From contig CAMMYS010000032.1 in the NCBI GenBank assembly GCA_946528555.1, positions 1 to 49,307 on the forward strand: 49,307 bases of DNA, given 5' to 3'. The stretch comes from an uncultured Mycoplasmatota bacterium. Lineage in GTDB: Bacteria > Bacillota_I > Bacilli_A > RF39 > UBA660. The translations under genes and the position numbers were made by a program. Under the pieces are notes generated by a model. The model saw only the letters and a list, made by a program, of their open reading frames with translations. It did not search any database and had not been told where the DNA came from. This document shows positions 17,363 to 26,367 of the stretch, in pieces; within the stretch, counting starts at the first letter, position 1; each line of letters opens with the position of its first letter.

Positions 17363-19256
17363 ATTCTAATTCAAATTTTCCTGTATATAACTCATAGTAT
17401 CTACCCTTTTGAGCAATTAGTTCTTCATGACTTCCTCTTTCAATTATTTTACCATGTTCCATAACCATTATTGCTTTTGCATTTTGTATTGTAGATAATC
17501 TATGTGCGATTACAAATACTGTTCTTCCTTCCATTAATTTATCCATACCATCTTGAACTATCTTTTCAGTTCTTGTATCTATAGAAGATGTTGCTTCATC
17601 AAGTATCATTACTGGAGGATTAGCAACAGCACATCTTGCTATTGATAAAAGTTGTCTTTGCCCTTGTGATAGATTAGCACCATTACCAGTTATTTTAGTT
17701 TTATATCCATCTGGTAACATTTCAATAAAATCATGTGCATTAGCAAGCTTAGCTGCTTCTATACATTCTTCATCTGTAGCATTTTCCTTACCATATCTAA
17801 TGTTATCCATAATAGTTCCATCAAATAAGTTAGTATCTTGCAAAACCATACCTAAACTTTTTCTTAAATCTTTTTTGTTTATTTCATTAATATCAATACC
17901 ATCATATGTAATACTTCCTTTATCAATATCATAAAATCTATTTAATAAATTAGTTATTGTAGTTTTACCTGCTCCTGTTGAACCAACAAAAGCTATTTTT
18001 TGACCTGGTTTAGCATATAAACTAATATCATGGATTACTTCTTTTCCTTTAACATAACTAAAGTGTACATTATTAAATCTAACATCACCTTTTAATGGAA
18101 TTAATTTATCATCTTTTTTCCATGCCCAAAGTCCTGTATATTTATTACTTTCAATTAATTCATCTTTATCTTCTTTAACAAATACTAGTCTTACTTGTCC
18201 ATTATTTTCTTCTACAGGTGTATCTATTAAGTTAAATATTCTTTCAGCACCAGAAAGTCCCATAATAATTGAATTAAATTGACTAGTTACTTGCATTATT
18301 GGCATTGTAAAACTTCTTGTTAAGGTTAAAAATGCTGCTACGCTACCAAGAGTTAAATTATGATATTTAATAGCAAATATTCCACCTATAAATGCTATTA
18401 CTACATATATTAAATTACCTATATTATGAGTAACTGGTCCCATTACATTACCTAATGCATTAGCAGTACTTGAATTAACAAATAATTTATCATTTAATTT
18501 ATCAAATGCTTTTTTTGCTTCTTCTTCATAAGTAAATACTTTTACTACTTTTTGACCAGAAATCATTTCTTCAATATAACCATTTAATTCTCCAAGAGAT
18601 TCCTGTTGTTTCTTAAAATATATTCTTGATTTAACCATAATATTTTTAGTAAGAGTTATCATTAAAAATATTCCTACTATTACTATTAAAGTTAAAGGTA
18701 TATTTAATACTAACATAGATACAAATGTAACAATTAAAGTAATACTTGATTGAATCATACTTATTATTGATTGAGATATCATTTGTCTTAATGTATCAGT
18801 ATCATTAGTATATTTACTCATAATATCTCCATATAAGTTTTGATCAAAATAAGATATTGGTAAATCTTGCATATGATTGAACATATCATCTCTAATATTT
18901 TTTAAAATACCTTGAGATACATATATCATTATTCTATTTTGAGTAAATGAAAATATTACTCCTAATAAATATATACATGCCATAATACACAAGAAATGAA
19001 TTAATCCTGTATATACTGGATTTTCCATTCCTACAAGTGGTGTAATATAATCATCTATTAATGTTTTAATAAATAATTGACTTGCTACTGTTGCTAGTGA
19101 ACTAATAATAATACAGGCAAACACAATAATATATTGCCATTTATATTTTTTCATATAACCTAATACTCTTAAAAAAGTATTTTTATTAAACTTAGGTTTT
19201 TCAGTAGCAATCTTCATTCCTCTAGGTCCTTGAGGTAATTTTTTACTTTCTTTCAT
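17361..19256 (-). CDS. ABC exporter half, catalytically competent subunit
   Basis: 631 residues: cytoplasmic N-terminus, six-helix membrane domain (about 38-335), a small insertion TGLWAWKKDDKLIPL (about 374-388) common in the YheH/LmrD-like branch, and an ATPase domain with Walker A GSTGAGKT (425-432), Q-loop, signature LSQGQ (529-533), Walker B ILDEATSS with catalytic E554, and switch His585 (AHRLST). The signature deviates from LSGGQ while the catalytic Glu and His are intact. Its partner at 19258 has the opposite pattern, so the pair forms a heterodimer with one consensus ATP site. Starts one base after the partner's stop; GGAGGTAAATA precedes the ATG. Substrate (drug, lipid, peptide) unknown. 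Confidence 0.92.
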   Translation of the reverse strand: MKESKKLPQGPRGMKIATEKPKFNKNTFLRVLGYMKKYKWQYIIVFACIIISSLATVASQLFIKTLIDDYITPLVGMENPVYTGLIHFLCIMACIYLLGVIFSFTQNRIMIYVSQGILKNIRDDMFNHMQDLPISYFDQNLYGDIMSKYTNDTDTLRQMISQSIISMIQSSITLIVTFVSMLVLNIPLTLIVIVGIFLMITLTKNIMVKSRIYFKKQQESLGELNGYIEEMISGQKVVKVFTYEEEAKKAFDKLNDKLFVNSSTANALGNVMGPVTHNIGNLIYVVIAFIGGIFAIKYHNLTLGSVAAFLTLTRSFTMPIMQVTSQFNSIIMGLSGAERIFNLIDTPVEENNGQVRLVFVKEDKDELIESNKYTGLWAWKKDDKLIPLKGDVRFNNVHFSYVKGKEVIHDISLYAKPGQKIAFVGSTGAGKTTITNLLNRFYDIDKGSITYDGIDINEINKKDLRKSLGMVLQDTNLFDGTIMDNIRYGKENATDEECIEAAKLANAHDFIEMLPDGYKTKITGNGANLSQGQRQLLSIARCAVANPPVMILDEATSSIDTRTEKIVQDGMDKLMEGRTVFVIAHRLSTIQNAKAIMVMEHGKIIERGSHEELIAQKGRYYELYTGKFELE

Positions 19257-19257
19257 T

Positions 19258-20982
19258 TTATTTACCTCCCTTCACTTGTGAATGATATACTTCTTGATAT
19301 ATTTTATTATTTTTAAGTAAATTCTTTGGAGTATCAAAAGCATTTACTTTTCCATTATCAAGAACTATTACTCTATCAGCATGTTCTATAGAATTAATTC
19401 TTTGAGCAATAATAATTTTTGTTACATCAGGAATATATTTTTTAAATGCTTCTCTTATTTTGTTATCTGTTGCTGTATCAACAGCACTAGTTGAATCATC
19501 TAAAATTAATATTTTAGGTCTTTTTAATAGTGCCCTAGCGATACATAATCTTTGTTTTTGACCACCAGAAAAATTATTACCACCTTGATCTACATGACTA
19601 TCATATTTATCAGGTAATTCTTCTATAAACTCATCAGCACATGCTGCTGCACAAGCTTCTTGCATTTCTAAATCTGTTGCAGTTTTATTTCCCCATCTTA
19701 GATTTTCTTTAATTGTTCCACTAAATAATACATTTTTTTGAAGTACTACAGAAACATTATCTCTTAAATAATCTAAATCATAATCTCTTACATCAACATT
19801 TCCTACTAAAACTTTTCCTTTTTGTACATCATATAACCTACTAATTAAACTAACAAGTGATGATTTGGAACTACCAGTAGCACCAATAATTCCAATAGTT
19901 TCACCACTCTTAATATTAAGATTAATATTCTTAAGAACTAATTTATCTTTATATCCAAATGAAACATTATCAAAAATAATACTTCCATCTTTCATATCTT
20001 TAATTGGATTTTCAGGTGATCTAAGATTTGATTTTTCATCTAATATTTCTACTATTCTTTCACCACTTGATATAGCAAGTGTTAAAAATACTATAGTCAT
20101 AGATATCATCATTAAACTGCCTAATATACTACCACCATAAGTTATTAAACTTGTAAGTTCACCAGCGGTTAACTCAGAATGAACTATCATTTTAGCACCA
20201 AACCAAGATATTAAAATGATACCAGCATACATACAAAGTTGCATAACAGGTCCATTATAAGCTACTAGTTTTTCAGCAGATAAAAATCTATCATATATTA
20301 GTTTAGATACTTTAGCGAATTTATCTTTTTCATAATCTTCTTTAACAAAAGATTTAACTACTCTAATACCTCTAACATTTTCTTGAACACTTTCATTTAA
20401 CTCATCATATGTTTTAAATACTTTTTCAAATAATGGATGAGCTTTTCTAATAATTAAGAATAATGCTATTGATAAAACAGGTATTAAACCTAAAAATATA
20501 ACAGATATTCTTTTATTAATTTTAAATGCCATAAATAATGAAAATATTAACATTAATGGTGCTCTTACTGTGATTCTTATTAACATTTGATATGCACCTT
20601 GTACATTAGATACATCTGTTGTAAGTCTTGTAATAATACTTGAAGTTGAAAACTTATCAATATTATTAAATGAAAAATCTTGAACATTATAATACATATC
20701 TTGTCTTAAGTTTTTAGCAAAACCACAACTAGCTTTTGATGCAAAAACACCAGCAAGTGTTCCAAATAATAATGAACATAAAGCATATATAATTAATGTA
20801 ATTCCACATTTTGTAACTACATCCATATTACCTGCTGTTATACCATTATCAAGTAAATCAGCCATTGTATATGGAATAATAACTTCAACTAATACTTCTA
20901 ATATAATAAATATAATTGAGTATATTGAAACTTTTTTATATTCTCTAACACTTTTAAATAGTTTTTTAAACATTTTAATCAT
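19258..20982 (-). CDS. ABC exporter half, degenerate ATPase subunit
   Basis: 574 residues with six membrane helices (about 18-310) and an ATPase domain: Walker A GATGSSKS (367-374), canonical signature FSGGQ (471-475), but Walker B reads ILDDST, with Asp496 in place of the catalytic Glu, and the H-loop is AQRINS with Gln527 in place of His. This is the classical degenerate subunit of heterodimeric exporters such as TM287/288, LmrCD and YheI/YheH. First gene of the two-gene operon; GGAAAGTGAT lies before the ATG at 20982, and a second in-frame ATG follows three codons later. Confidence 0.92.
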   Translation of the reverse strand: MIKMFKKLFKSVREYKKVSIYSIIFIILEVLVEVIIPYTMADLLDNGITAGNMDVVTKCGITLIIYALCSLLFGTLAGVFASKASCGFAKNLRQDMYYNVQDFSFNNIDKFSTSSIITRLTTDVSNVQGAYQMLIRITVRAPLMLIFSLFMAFKINKRISVIFLGLIPVLSIALFLIIRKAHPLFEKVFKTYDELNESVQENVRGIRVVKSFVKEDYEKDKFAKVSKLIYDRFLSAEKLVAYNGPVMQLCMYAGIILISWFGAKMIVHSELTAGELTSLITYGGSILGSLMMISMTIVFLTLAISSGERIVEILDEKSNLRSPENPIKDMKDGSIIFDNVSFGYKDKLVLKNINLNIKSGETIGIIGATGSSKSSLVSLISRLYDVQKGKVLVGNVDVRDYDLDYLRDNVSVVLQKNVLFSGTIKENLRWGNKTATDLEMQEACAAACADEFIEELPDKYDSHVDQGGNNFSGGQKQRLCIARALLKRPKILILDDSTSAVDTATDNKIREAFKKYIPDVTKIIIAQRINSIEHADRVIVLDNGKVNAFDTPKNLLKNNKIYQEVYHSQVKGGK

Positions 20983-21000
20983 CTAATCACTTTCCTAACA

Positions 21001-21036
21001 TATAAAAAGAGTATATGTCTTAGAACATTATACTCT
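21001..21036 (-). terminator. intrinsic terminator upstream of the ABC operon
   Basis: AGAGTATA pairs with TATACTCT around a 13-nt loop, followed by TTTTTATA on the minus strand. It would end transcripts from the glycosyltransferase gene and the remnant at 21056-21154. Confidence 0.6.
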
Positions 21037-21055
21037 ATTAATAATTTATTTACAA

Positions 21056-21154
21056 TTAATATGTTTTTATTGATACTCCAAATGTAATAGTTGCACCACT
21101 TATTCCGCTTGTAGTAAATACTTCATTTGTTTTCTTATCAACTATTTTTCCATC
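21056..21154 (-). pseudogene. possible 3'-end remnant of a lost gene
   Basis: The minus strand holds an open stretch of 32 codons (DGKIVDKKTNEVFTTSGISG..., ending ...GVSIKTY then TAA) bounded upstream by a stop in the same frame, with no start codon or ribosome site in front. Composition and wording look like a genuine protein C-terminus rather than random AT-rich sequence, followed by a terminator. It may be the tail of a gene deleted when the neighbouring glycosyltransferase gene arrived. Short length makes chance a real alternative. Confidence 0.3.
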
Positions 21155-21162
21155 TTAATCGC

Positions 21163-22602
21163 CTACTTTAAAAATATATTATTGAACTCATTATATAATT
21201 TTGAATCAAATGTATATTCTATTTTCATATCTTTATTATCATATATTTTTTTTGCAAATTCTTTTAATTTTTCTTTATTCTCTTCATCAAAATATTCTTT
21301 AGGTACTACAAATGCATTTTCACCATCTTTTACACCTATTTCATCATATACCTCTAATGGTGTAACAATTACTTTTGTATTAACTGATAATGCTTCTACA
21401 ACACTATATGAAAATGATTCACTATCGCTTAATAGAACTAAATAATCACTATCATTAACATATGGCATTGTATTAGGAATTCTTCTTCTATAAATTAGTC
21501 CATTTATATTAGTATTTTCATTTTTATCAGTAAATACATTCCATGTATATGGTATATCTAATTCATCAAAAGCAGAAGCTAATTGTTTTATTCTTTCTGG
21601 TCTTTTAATATCTGAACTTCTCATAGTAGTTACTAATTTTAAATGAGGTAATACTTTATTTGGATCTAATTTATATGGATTATATGCAACTTTTATATCT
21701 TTAGTTGGATAATATCCAATTGACTTTTTTGCAGCTGTTTTAGATACAGCAACATATTCAGAATAAACATCATCATAATAATGTTTTGAGTTTGGATAAT
21801 CACTTGGATTACCATGTATAAACATATAATTTTTATCAACACATATTATATTTCTAGGATAAAAATAATCTGAATATGTTAGAAGCAATCTTTCACATAA
21901 ATAATTAATTCTATTATCATATTTAATTAAATGAAAATATTTAGATAATTCTTCATGAAGATTATCTTTCATATCATCATAAATAATATATATTTCATAA
22001 TCATTACTAAAACATCTTCCTATATTTCTTACCCAACTAATATAACCATTAAATGTTCCACTTATTCCATTTCCAATATATATAGCATTTTTTAAATGAA
22101 TTGATCTTTTAACATCTACATAGAATAATTCTTCATTTAATTCTTTATTAGTATCTACTTTATGATAATATACTATATCACTAATACAATCTGTTTTCTT
22201 AAAGTTTTCTTTAACAAAATCATTGAATCCTTTTTCAGTAACAAAATCAAATAATTTTTTAAATAATTCAACTCTAAATATAAAACTCCAAATATAACTA
22301 CCATATAATGGTAAAATACCTTTTATTTCTTTAGGATCAGTTGGTATTTTATCTTCACTATAATTAGGATAATCACACTTAAAGTTTATAAAACATGAAT
22401 CAAAATCTTTACTTGTTTTCTTTATTACTTCATTCCAATAATTCTCTGTTATAGAATCATTACTTCTAACAAATAAAACATACTTAGTATCAATTTTATC
22501 AATAATATTTTTTAAATTACCATCATAATAAATGATTTTAAAAGGCGTATCAGTTTCTAATTCTAATTTGTCTCCAAATACTACTAAAGTAAAATCATAC
22601 AT
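21163..22602 (-). CDS. bipartite glycosyltransferase, GT4-like C-terminus
   Basis: 479 residues, soluble. The N-terminal ~170 residues resemble a degenerate GT-A (GT2-like) fold: TKYVLFVRSNDSITENYW looks like the donor-site strand region of that fold without a clear DxD. From about residue 172 (IYIGNGISGTFNGYISWVRNIG) a GT-B, GT4-type domain follows, with a C-terminal DYLVLLSDSESFSYSVVEALSVNTKVIVT that matches the GT4 E-x7-E nucleotide-sugar site. A similar two-part design is seen in some teichoic acid/capsule polymer transferases. Likely transfers sugar onto a surface polymer. AGGAGG before ATG. Acceptor and sugar unknown. Confidence 0.75.
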   Translation of the reverse strand: MYDFTLVVFGDKLELETDTPFKIIYYDGNLKNIIDKIDTKYVLFVRSNDSITENYWNEVIKKTSKDFDSCFINFKCDYPNYSEDKIPTDPKEIKGILPLYGSYIWSFIFRVELFKKLFDFVTEKGFNDFVKENFKKTDCISDIVYYHKVDTNKELNEELFYVDVKRSIHLKNAIYIGNGISGTFNGYISWVRNIGRCFSNDYEIYIIYDDMKDNLHEELSKYFHLIKYDNRINYLCERLLLTYSDYFYPRNIICVDKNYMFIHGNPSDYPNSKHYYDDVYSEYVAVSKTAAKKSIGYYPTKDIKVAYNPYKLDPNKVLPHLKLVTTMRSSDIKRPERIKQLASAFDELDIPYTWNVFTDKNENTNINGLIYRRRIPNTMPYVNDSDYLVLLSDSESFSYSVVEALSVNTKVIVTPLEVYDEIGVKDGENAFVVPKEYFDEENKEKLKEFAKKIYDNKDMKIEYTFDSKLYNEFNNIFLK

Positions 22603-22650
22603 AAGTATTCCTCCTATAATATATTACCTTTTATATTTTATCATAATAAA

Positions 22651-22674
22651 ATAAAAAAGACCATTAAGTCTTTT
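22651..22674 (-). terminator. intrinsic terminator overlapping the stop of the HEXXH gene
   Basis: AAAAGAC pairs with GTCTTTT around a 6-nt loop, followed by TTTTATTTTA on the minus strand; the TAA at 22673-22675 overlaps the 5' arm. Confidence 0.75.
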
Positions 22675-23551
22675 ATATTTTTCTTTCTAATTTTTTTTGA
22701 ATATCAACTATTTGACCACCAGCTATACAACTATTTAATAAATTTGCATATGCAAACTCTGAATAAGTAAGTGGTAAACCTAATGTTAATTTTTTATATA
22801 ACGTCATATTGTATGGTTGGCAAACTAACTTTTCAAACTCTTTTGCATCAATTTTACATCTTTCTAAATTATAATTAGTAGCAGAGTATACTAACACTTC
22901 AGATGGACTTACTACTTCATCACTAGTAGCATCAACTGTATATCTAGATAAAAGATTACTTATAGCAAAATACGCATATTCATTTTTATCTCTTAAACTT
23001 ACTATTTCATTTGGCATACTAGTATATATTTTTGAAGCATCTACTTCACTTTTAGTAAATGCATTTACTTCATCTATAAAATATGAATAATTAGTAGCAT
23101 AAAAATCTCTTATAGCTTTTAGTTTATTACATATTAAAAGCATCTTAGTAATTGAATCTTTCTTATTTTTATTAATCCTATCAAATTGATCAACATGAGT
23201 AAATTCATGAAAAATAGCTGATAATATAAAATAGTTATAATAATCAGTTTTACATCCTTCCATATTTTTACCACGTAATTGATATTTTGCTTCTGCTACT
23301 TTTTCTAGAGTTTCTAAATAAAAGATTATTTCTTCATCAAATGTTAATGCATATAATTCATCTACATTAGGAACTTGTTTACCAAGTGCTGATTTACTAC
23401 TATCTGCAAATCTATTTTCAAAGATAATACTAATATTTGATTTATAATTATGCATCCCTATAATAATTTCACAAATTCTTTTAATATCTCTTTTATTTAA
23501 TATTTGTCTCTTTTTATTTCTTTCAAGTACAATTTTTAATATTTCATCCAT
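22673..23551 (-). CDS. putative zinc metallopeptidase-like protein, unknown family
   Basis: 292 residues, soluble, no signal peptide. The only recognisable element is SAIFHEFTHVDQ, an HEXXH zinc-binding motif at 115-119 embedded in a helix as in zincin metallopeptidases. A third ligand is not obvious; candidates are Glu residues in the following helices. The rest is hydrophilic and mostly helical. It is 11 bases downstream of the 172-residue unknown gene, so the two probably form an operon. Could be a cytosolic peptidase, an antitoxin-like ImmA/IrrE-type protease, or a coincidental motif; ImmA/IrrE similarity is not evident beyond the motif. Confidence 0.6.
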   Translation of the reverse strand: MDEILKIVLERNKKRQILNKRDIKRICEIIIGMHNYKSNISIIFENRFADSSKSALGKQVPNVDELYALTFDEEIIFYLETLEKVAEAKYQLRGKNMEGCKTDYYNYFILSAIFHEFTHVDQFDRINKNKKDSITKMLLICNKLKAIRDFYATNYSYFIDEVNAFTKSEVDASKIYTSMPNEIVSLRDKNEYAYFAISNLLSRYTVDATSDEVVSPSEVLVYSATNYNLERCKIDAKEFEKLVCQPYNMTLYKKLTLGLPLTYSEFAYANLLNSCIAGGQIVDIQKKLERKI

Positions 23552-23562
23552 AAACCCACCTA

Positions 23563-24081
23563 CTACTTAAATCTATTTAATAGTCTTCTTAGAACACTTT
23601 GTTTTTTTAGTTCATTAATAAAATAATTTGCTCTTGTTCCATATGGTAGTGGAAATTTTAAATGGCCTTGTTTATGCCATAAAACATCTCTAACTGACCA
23701 CATTTTATGTTCTAATAATTCTATTGCTATTGAAGTATTCTCTTCTTCTTTTTTTCTTTCTTCTTCAGGCAGTTCATTATATTCATTAATAACTTTATTT
23801 ATTTCTTCAAAAATATGAAAAGCATAGTCCATCATCTCTTCATAAGTCATACCATCAAATTCATTATAATCTATTATCCAAGTACATTTTTTTAAAAAAT
23901 CAACTGCTTCTAAAGATTCAAATGAAACAAAATCATATTCATTATCTTTATTAACAAAGAAAGGACTATTAAATACTTTATCTATTATACTTGATGGAAT
24001 ACTCTTTCCATTAAATGCTTTTAATAAATGTGTTAAATCCTTCTTTTGAACATAAACTTTATCTTTTACAAATATTTTCAT
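23563..24081 (-). CDS. unknown protein, operon partner of the HEXXH gene
   Basis: 172 residues starting MKIFVKDKVYVQKKDLTHLL, soluble, no signal or membrane segment. Middle is helical and acidic (NELPEEERKKEEENTSIAIELLEHKMW), followed by a Trp/His segment SVRDVLWHKQGHLKFPLPYG and a basic C-terminus LRRLLNRFK. No motif recognised. AGGAGAGTTTT lies before its ATG, and it is read first in a probable two-gene operon with the HEXXH protein. Function unknown. Confidence 0.65.
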   Translation of the reverse strand: MKIFVKDKVYVQKKDLTHLLKAFNGKSIPSSIIDKVFNSPFFVNKDNEYDFVSFESLEAVDFLKKCTWIIDYNEFDGMTYEEMMDYAFHIFEEINKVINEYNELPEEERKKEEENTSIAIELLEHKMWSVRDVLWHKQGHLKFPLPYGTRANYFINELKKQSVLRRLLNRFK

Positions 24082-24131
24082 AAAACTCTCCTAATAAGTT
24101 AGTATTATAAACTATATTTTTTTAATATGCC

Positions 24132-24161
24132 ATAAAAAACAGAAGATTATTCTTCTGTTTT
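24132..24161 (-). terminator. intrinsic terminator with the ssb stop codon in its loop
   Basis: AAAACAGAAGA pairs with TCTTCTGTTTT (11 bp); the 4-nt loop is the TAA stop plus one base. A T6 tract follows on the minus strand. Confidence 0.9.
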
Positions 24162-24479
24162 ATGATTTGAAGATAAAAATGAAACTTTTTCTGCTATTAC
24201 ATCAGTTACATAAACTTTCTCACCATCCTTTTCGTAACTAGATGTTTGGATTCTTCCTTTGATTCCAATAATATCTCCTTTTTTGCAGTATTCACATGTG
24301 GATTCTGCTATACCACCCCAAAGAATACATCTTATGAAATCAGAATCATAAGTTCCATCTATATTTTTATAGCTTCTTGGAACAGCAACTGTTAAATATG
24401 TCCTTTTCTTATCATTTTCTGTAGTAACTATTTCAGGATTAGCAGTTAACCTTCCAGCTATAACAACTTGATTTAACAT
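24147..24479 (-). CDS. ssb: short single-stranded DNA-binding protein
   Basis: 110 residues with a single OB fold: MLNQVVIAGRLTANPEIV, TYLTVAVPRSYKN, DFIRCILWGGIAE, and GDIIGIKGRIQTSSYEKDGEKVYVTDVIAEKVSFL. It is shorter than most bacterial SSBs (about 160-180) and lacks the flexible linker and acidic DDDIPF-type tip used to recruit partners; it ends SSNHKTEE. It may be a second, competence-type or dedicated SSB rather than the main replicative one. ATG at 24479 has a perfect AAAGGAGG 5 bases upstream; the frame extends to 24560 but without a site. Confidence 0.9.
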   Translation of the reverse strand: MLNQVVIAGRLTANPEIVTTENDKKRTYLTVAVPRSYKNIDGTYDSDFIRCILWGGIAESTCEYCKKGDIIGIKGRIQTSSYEKDGEKVYVTDVIAEKVSFLSSNHKTEE

Positions 24480-24665
24480 TAAACCTCCTTTCAAAGGCAA
24501 TATATCATTAAGAAAAAAGTGTATCAAATCGATAAAAATATTTTTTATTATAACTATCATATATTAAAAACTTAAAATGTCTTTATAAAAAAATAATTAT
24601 TTAGACTATTTTGTTTTACATAATATAATTTTATATAAAATTAAAGTTTTACAATACTTTTACAT

Positions 24666-24694
24666 TTGAAGTTATATTAAAATTAATATATAAT
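24666..24694 (+). promoter_or_regulatory. promoter of the HIT-family gene
   Basis: TTGAAG (24666-24671), 17 bases, TATAAT (24689-24694), about 10 bases before the AGGTGA ribosome site. The rest of the 230-base gap from ssb holds nothing else I can support. Confidence 0.75.
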
Positions 24695-24711
24695 ACATTT
24701 AGGTGATTTAA

Positions 24712-25074
24712 ATGGATTGTTTATTTTGTAAAATTAATAAAGGAGATATTCCTTCATATACTATATATGAAAATGATTATGTAAGGTGTTTTTTAGATAT
24801 TAATCCTCTTGCTAATGGACATACTTTAATTATTCCTAAAAAGCATTTTTTAGATGTTAATGATATTGATCTAGATTATTTAAAAGAAATTAATAAAGCT
24901 AGTAAAATAGTTGTTAAAATGATTGATGAAAAATTAAAACCAAATGGATTTAGATTATTACAAAATAATGGTAAATTACAAGAAGTTAAACATTATCATT
25001 TACATGTTATTCCATCTTATAATAGAAATACTAAAAAAGATGTAGAAAGTATATATAAAATGTTAACAAAATAA
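24712..25074 (+). CDS. HIT-family nucleotide hydrolase/transferase
   Basis: 120 residues. The histidine triad KHYHLHVIP gives H94, H96, H98 (HxHxHxx), with the usual N-terminal CxxC (C3, C6 in MDCLFCKIN), the NPLANGHTLIIPKKH segment and RLLQNNGKLQEV loop. HIT proteins of this size (HinT/Hit type) cleave adenosine phosphoramidates or similar dinucleotide/AMP conjugates in the cytosol. No membrane segment. AGGTGA ribosome site. Downstream pilin-like gene has its own promoter. Confidence 0.92.
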   Translation: MDCLFCKINKGDIPSYTIYENDYVRCFLDINPLANGHTLIIPKKHFLDVNDIDLDYLKEINKASKIVVKMIDEKLKPNGFRLLQNNGKLQEVKHYHLHVIPSYNRNTKKDVESIYKMLTK

Positions 25075-25103
25075 TTGTTAAAAATTGTCTATTATTGTAT
25101 AAT
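25075..25103 (+). promoter_or_regulatory. promoter of the pilin-like surface gene
   Basis: TTGTTA (25075-25080), 17 bases, TATAAT (25098-25103); the -35 begins right after the HIT stop codon. An AAGGAAGTG site precedes the ATG at 25129. Confidence 0.7.
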
Positions 25104-25128
25104 TAACATATAAAAAGGAAGTGTTTTA

Positions 25129-26295
25129 ATGGATACTAAAAAATTTATAATAATATGTGCTAGTATTCTTGGTGGATTTCTATTATTACTATTAATAGTA
25201 TGGTTAATTAGTTTAACTAGACCAAAATATATAACATATGAAGAATTAGAAAAGAAAATGGTTTCTGCTAGTAAAAACTATGTTAAAGATAATGAAAGTA
25301 AATTTACTACTGATAATGCTAAATATAATTTAGGTTATCAAAGTTTAGTAGCTGGTGAATATATTAAACCATTAGATGAGTTACTTGAAGATTCAACAAG
25401 TTGTACTGCTTCTGTAACTATTTCTAAAAATAGTGGTGAATATTCTTACGTACCATATCTAAATTGTGGTGAAAGATATAGAACTATTGAATTATATAAG
25501 CAAGTATTAAATGATAATCAAGTTACTAATAATGGTAGTGGTTTATATAGAGCAAATAATGGTGATTATTACTTTAGAGGTAAAAATTTAAATAACTATG
25601 TTGCTTTTGGAACTGTTAAGAAAAATAGTACTGTTAATGATTATATTTGGCAAATATTAAGTATTAGTTCAGATGGAACTCTAAAATTAAGAGCTACATT
25701 TACTGAGAATACTATTAAGACTAGATGGGATGATAGATTCAATGAAGATTCAAGTAAGTTCGTTGGATATAATATATTTAATGATAGTTTATTACAAGAA
25801 AAGTTAGAGGAATTATACAAAGATAAAGATTTCTTAAATAGTGAATTAAAATCAAAATTAGTTAGTAGACATTTATGTGTGGCACCAAGAAGTGCTGAAG
25901 ACGAAAGTCAAGATGGAAGTACTGAATGTTCTACACTAAGTACTAAAGCTTATTATTTTAGTACTATTACTCCATATGAATTTATGAGAATTAGTTTAGA
26001 TCCAAATTGTAAAAATATATATGATAGATCTTGTTCAAACTTTAATTTCATTTCACAAAACACACAATCAACTGAATGGATTATGACAGCTGCTCCAGAA
26101 GAAAATTCAAAAGCATATATATTTGATGGTAAGATATTTGATATATCTACTACAAAATATAATAGAAACTTATATTTAGTAATTGAATTAAATGAATATT
26201 CATTCTATAAATCTGGTGATGGTTCTGCAGATAATCCATATAGAATTAAATTAAGTAATGAATTATCTGGAGAAGATAACAATAAAAAAGATTAA
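25129..26295 (+). CDS. N-terminally anchored surface protein, pseudopilin-like stalk
   Basis: 388 residues. A single hydrophobic helix (about 5-28, FIIICASILGGFLLLLLIVWLISLT) is followed by YITYEELEKKMVSASKNYVKDN, which resembles the amphipathic region of type-II/type-IV pseudopilins, but there is no Gly-x-x-x-x-Glu prepilin cleavage site. The extracellular part has several cysteine pairs (SCTASV/LNCGER; HLCVAP/TECSTL; DPNCKN/RSCSNF) and a YIWQILSISSDGTLKL block shared with the protein at 2377-3648. C-terminus ends near an acidic tail. Own promoter and terminator, so monocistronic. Likely surface-exposed, function unknown. Confidence 0.65.
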   Translation: MDTKKFIIICASILGGFLLLLLIVWLISLTRPKYITYEELEKKMVSASKNYVKDNESKFTTDNAKYNLGYQSLVAGEYIKPLDELLEDSTSCTASVTISKNSGEYSYVPYLNCGERYRTIELYKQVLNDNQVTNNGSGLYRANNGDYYFRGKNLNNYVAFGTVKKNSTVNDYIWQILSISSDGTLKLRATFTENTIKTRWDDRFNEDSSKFVGYNIFNDSLLQEKLEELYKDKDFLNSELKSKLVSRHLCVAPRSAEDESQDGSTECSTLSTKAYYFSTITPYEFMRISLDPNCKNIYDRSCSNFNFISQNTQSTEWIMTAAPEENSKAYIFDGKIFDISTTKYNRNLYLVIELNEYSFYKSGDGSADNPYRIKLSNELSGEDNNKKD

Positions 26296-26296
26296 T

Positions 26297-26324
26297 AAAA
26301 GTACCAATTAATGGTACTTTTTTT
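26297..26324 (+). terminator. intrinsic terminator of the pilin-like gene
   Basis: AAAAGTACCA pairs with TGGTACTTTT around a 5-nt loop, followed by a T-run. It starts right after the stop. Confidence 0.9.
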
Positions 26325-26327
26325 ATG

Positions 26328-26360
26328 CATAAAAAATAAAGATTATTTCTAATCTTTATT
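26328..26360 (-). terminator. intrinsic terminator of cysteine-repeat protein 2
   Basis: AATAAAGATTA pairs with TAATCTTTATT around a 4-nt loop and is followed on the minus strand by TTTTTTATGC. Back-to-back with the plus-strand terminator at 26297-26324. Confidence 0.85.
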
Positions 26361-26367
26361 TTTATTA

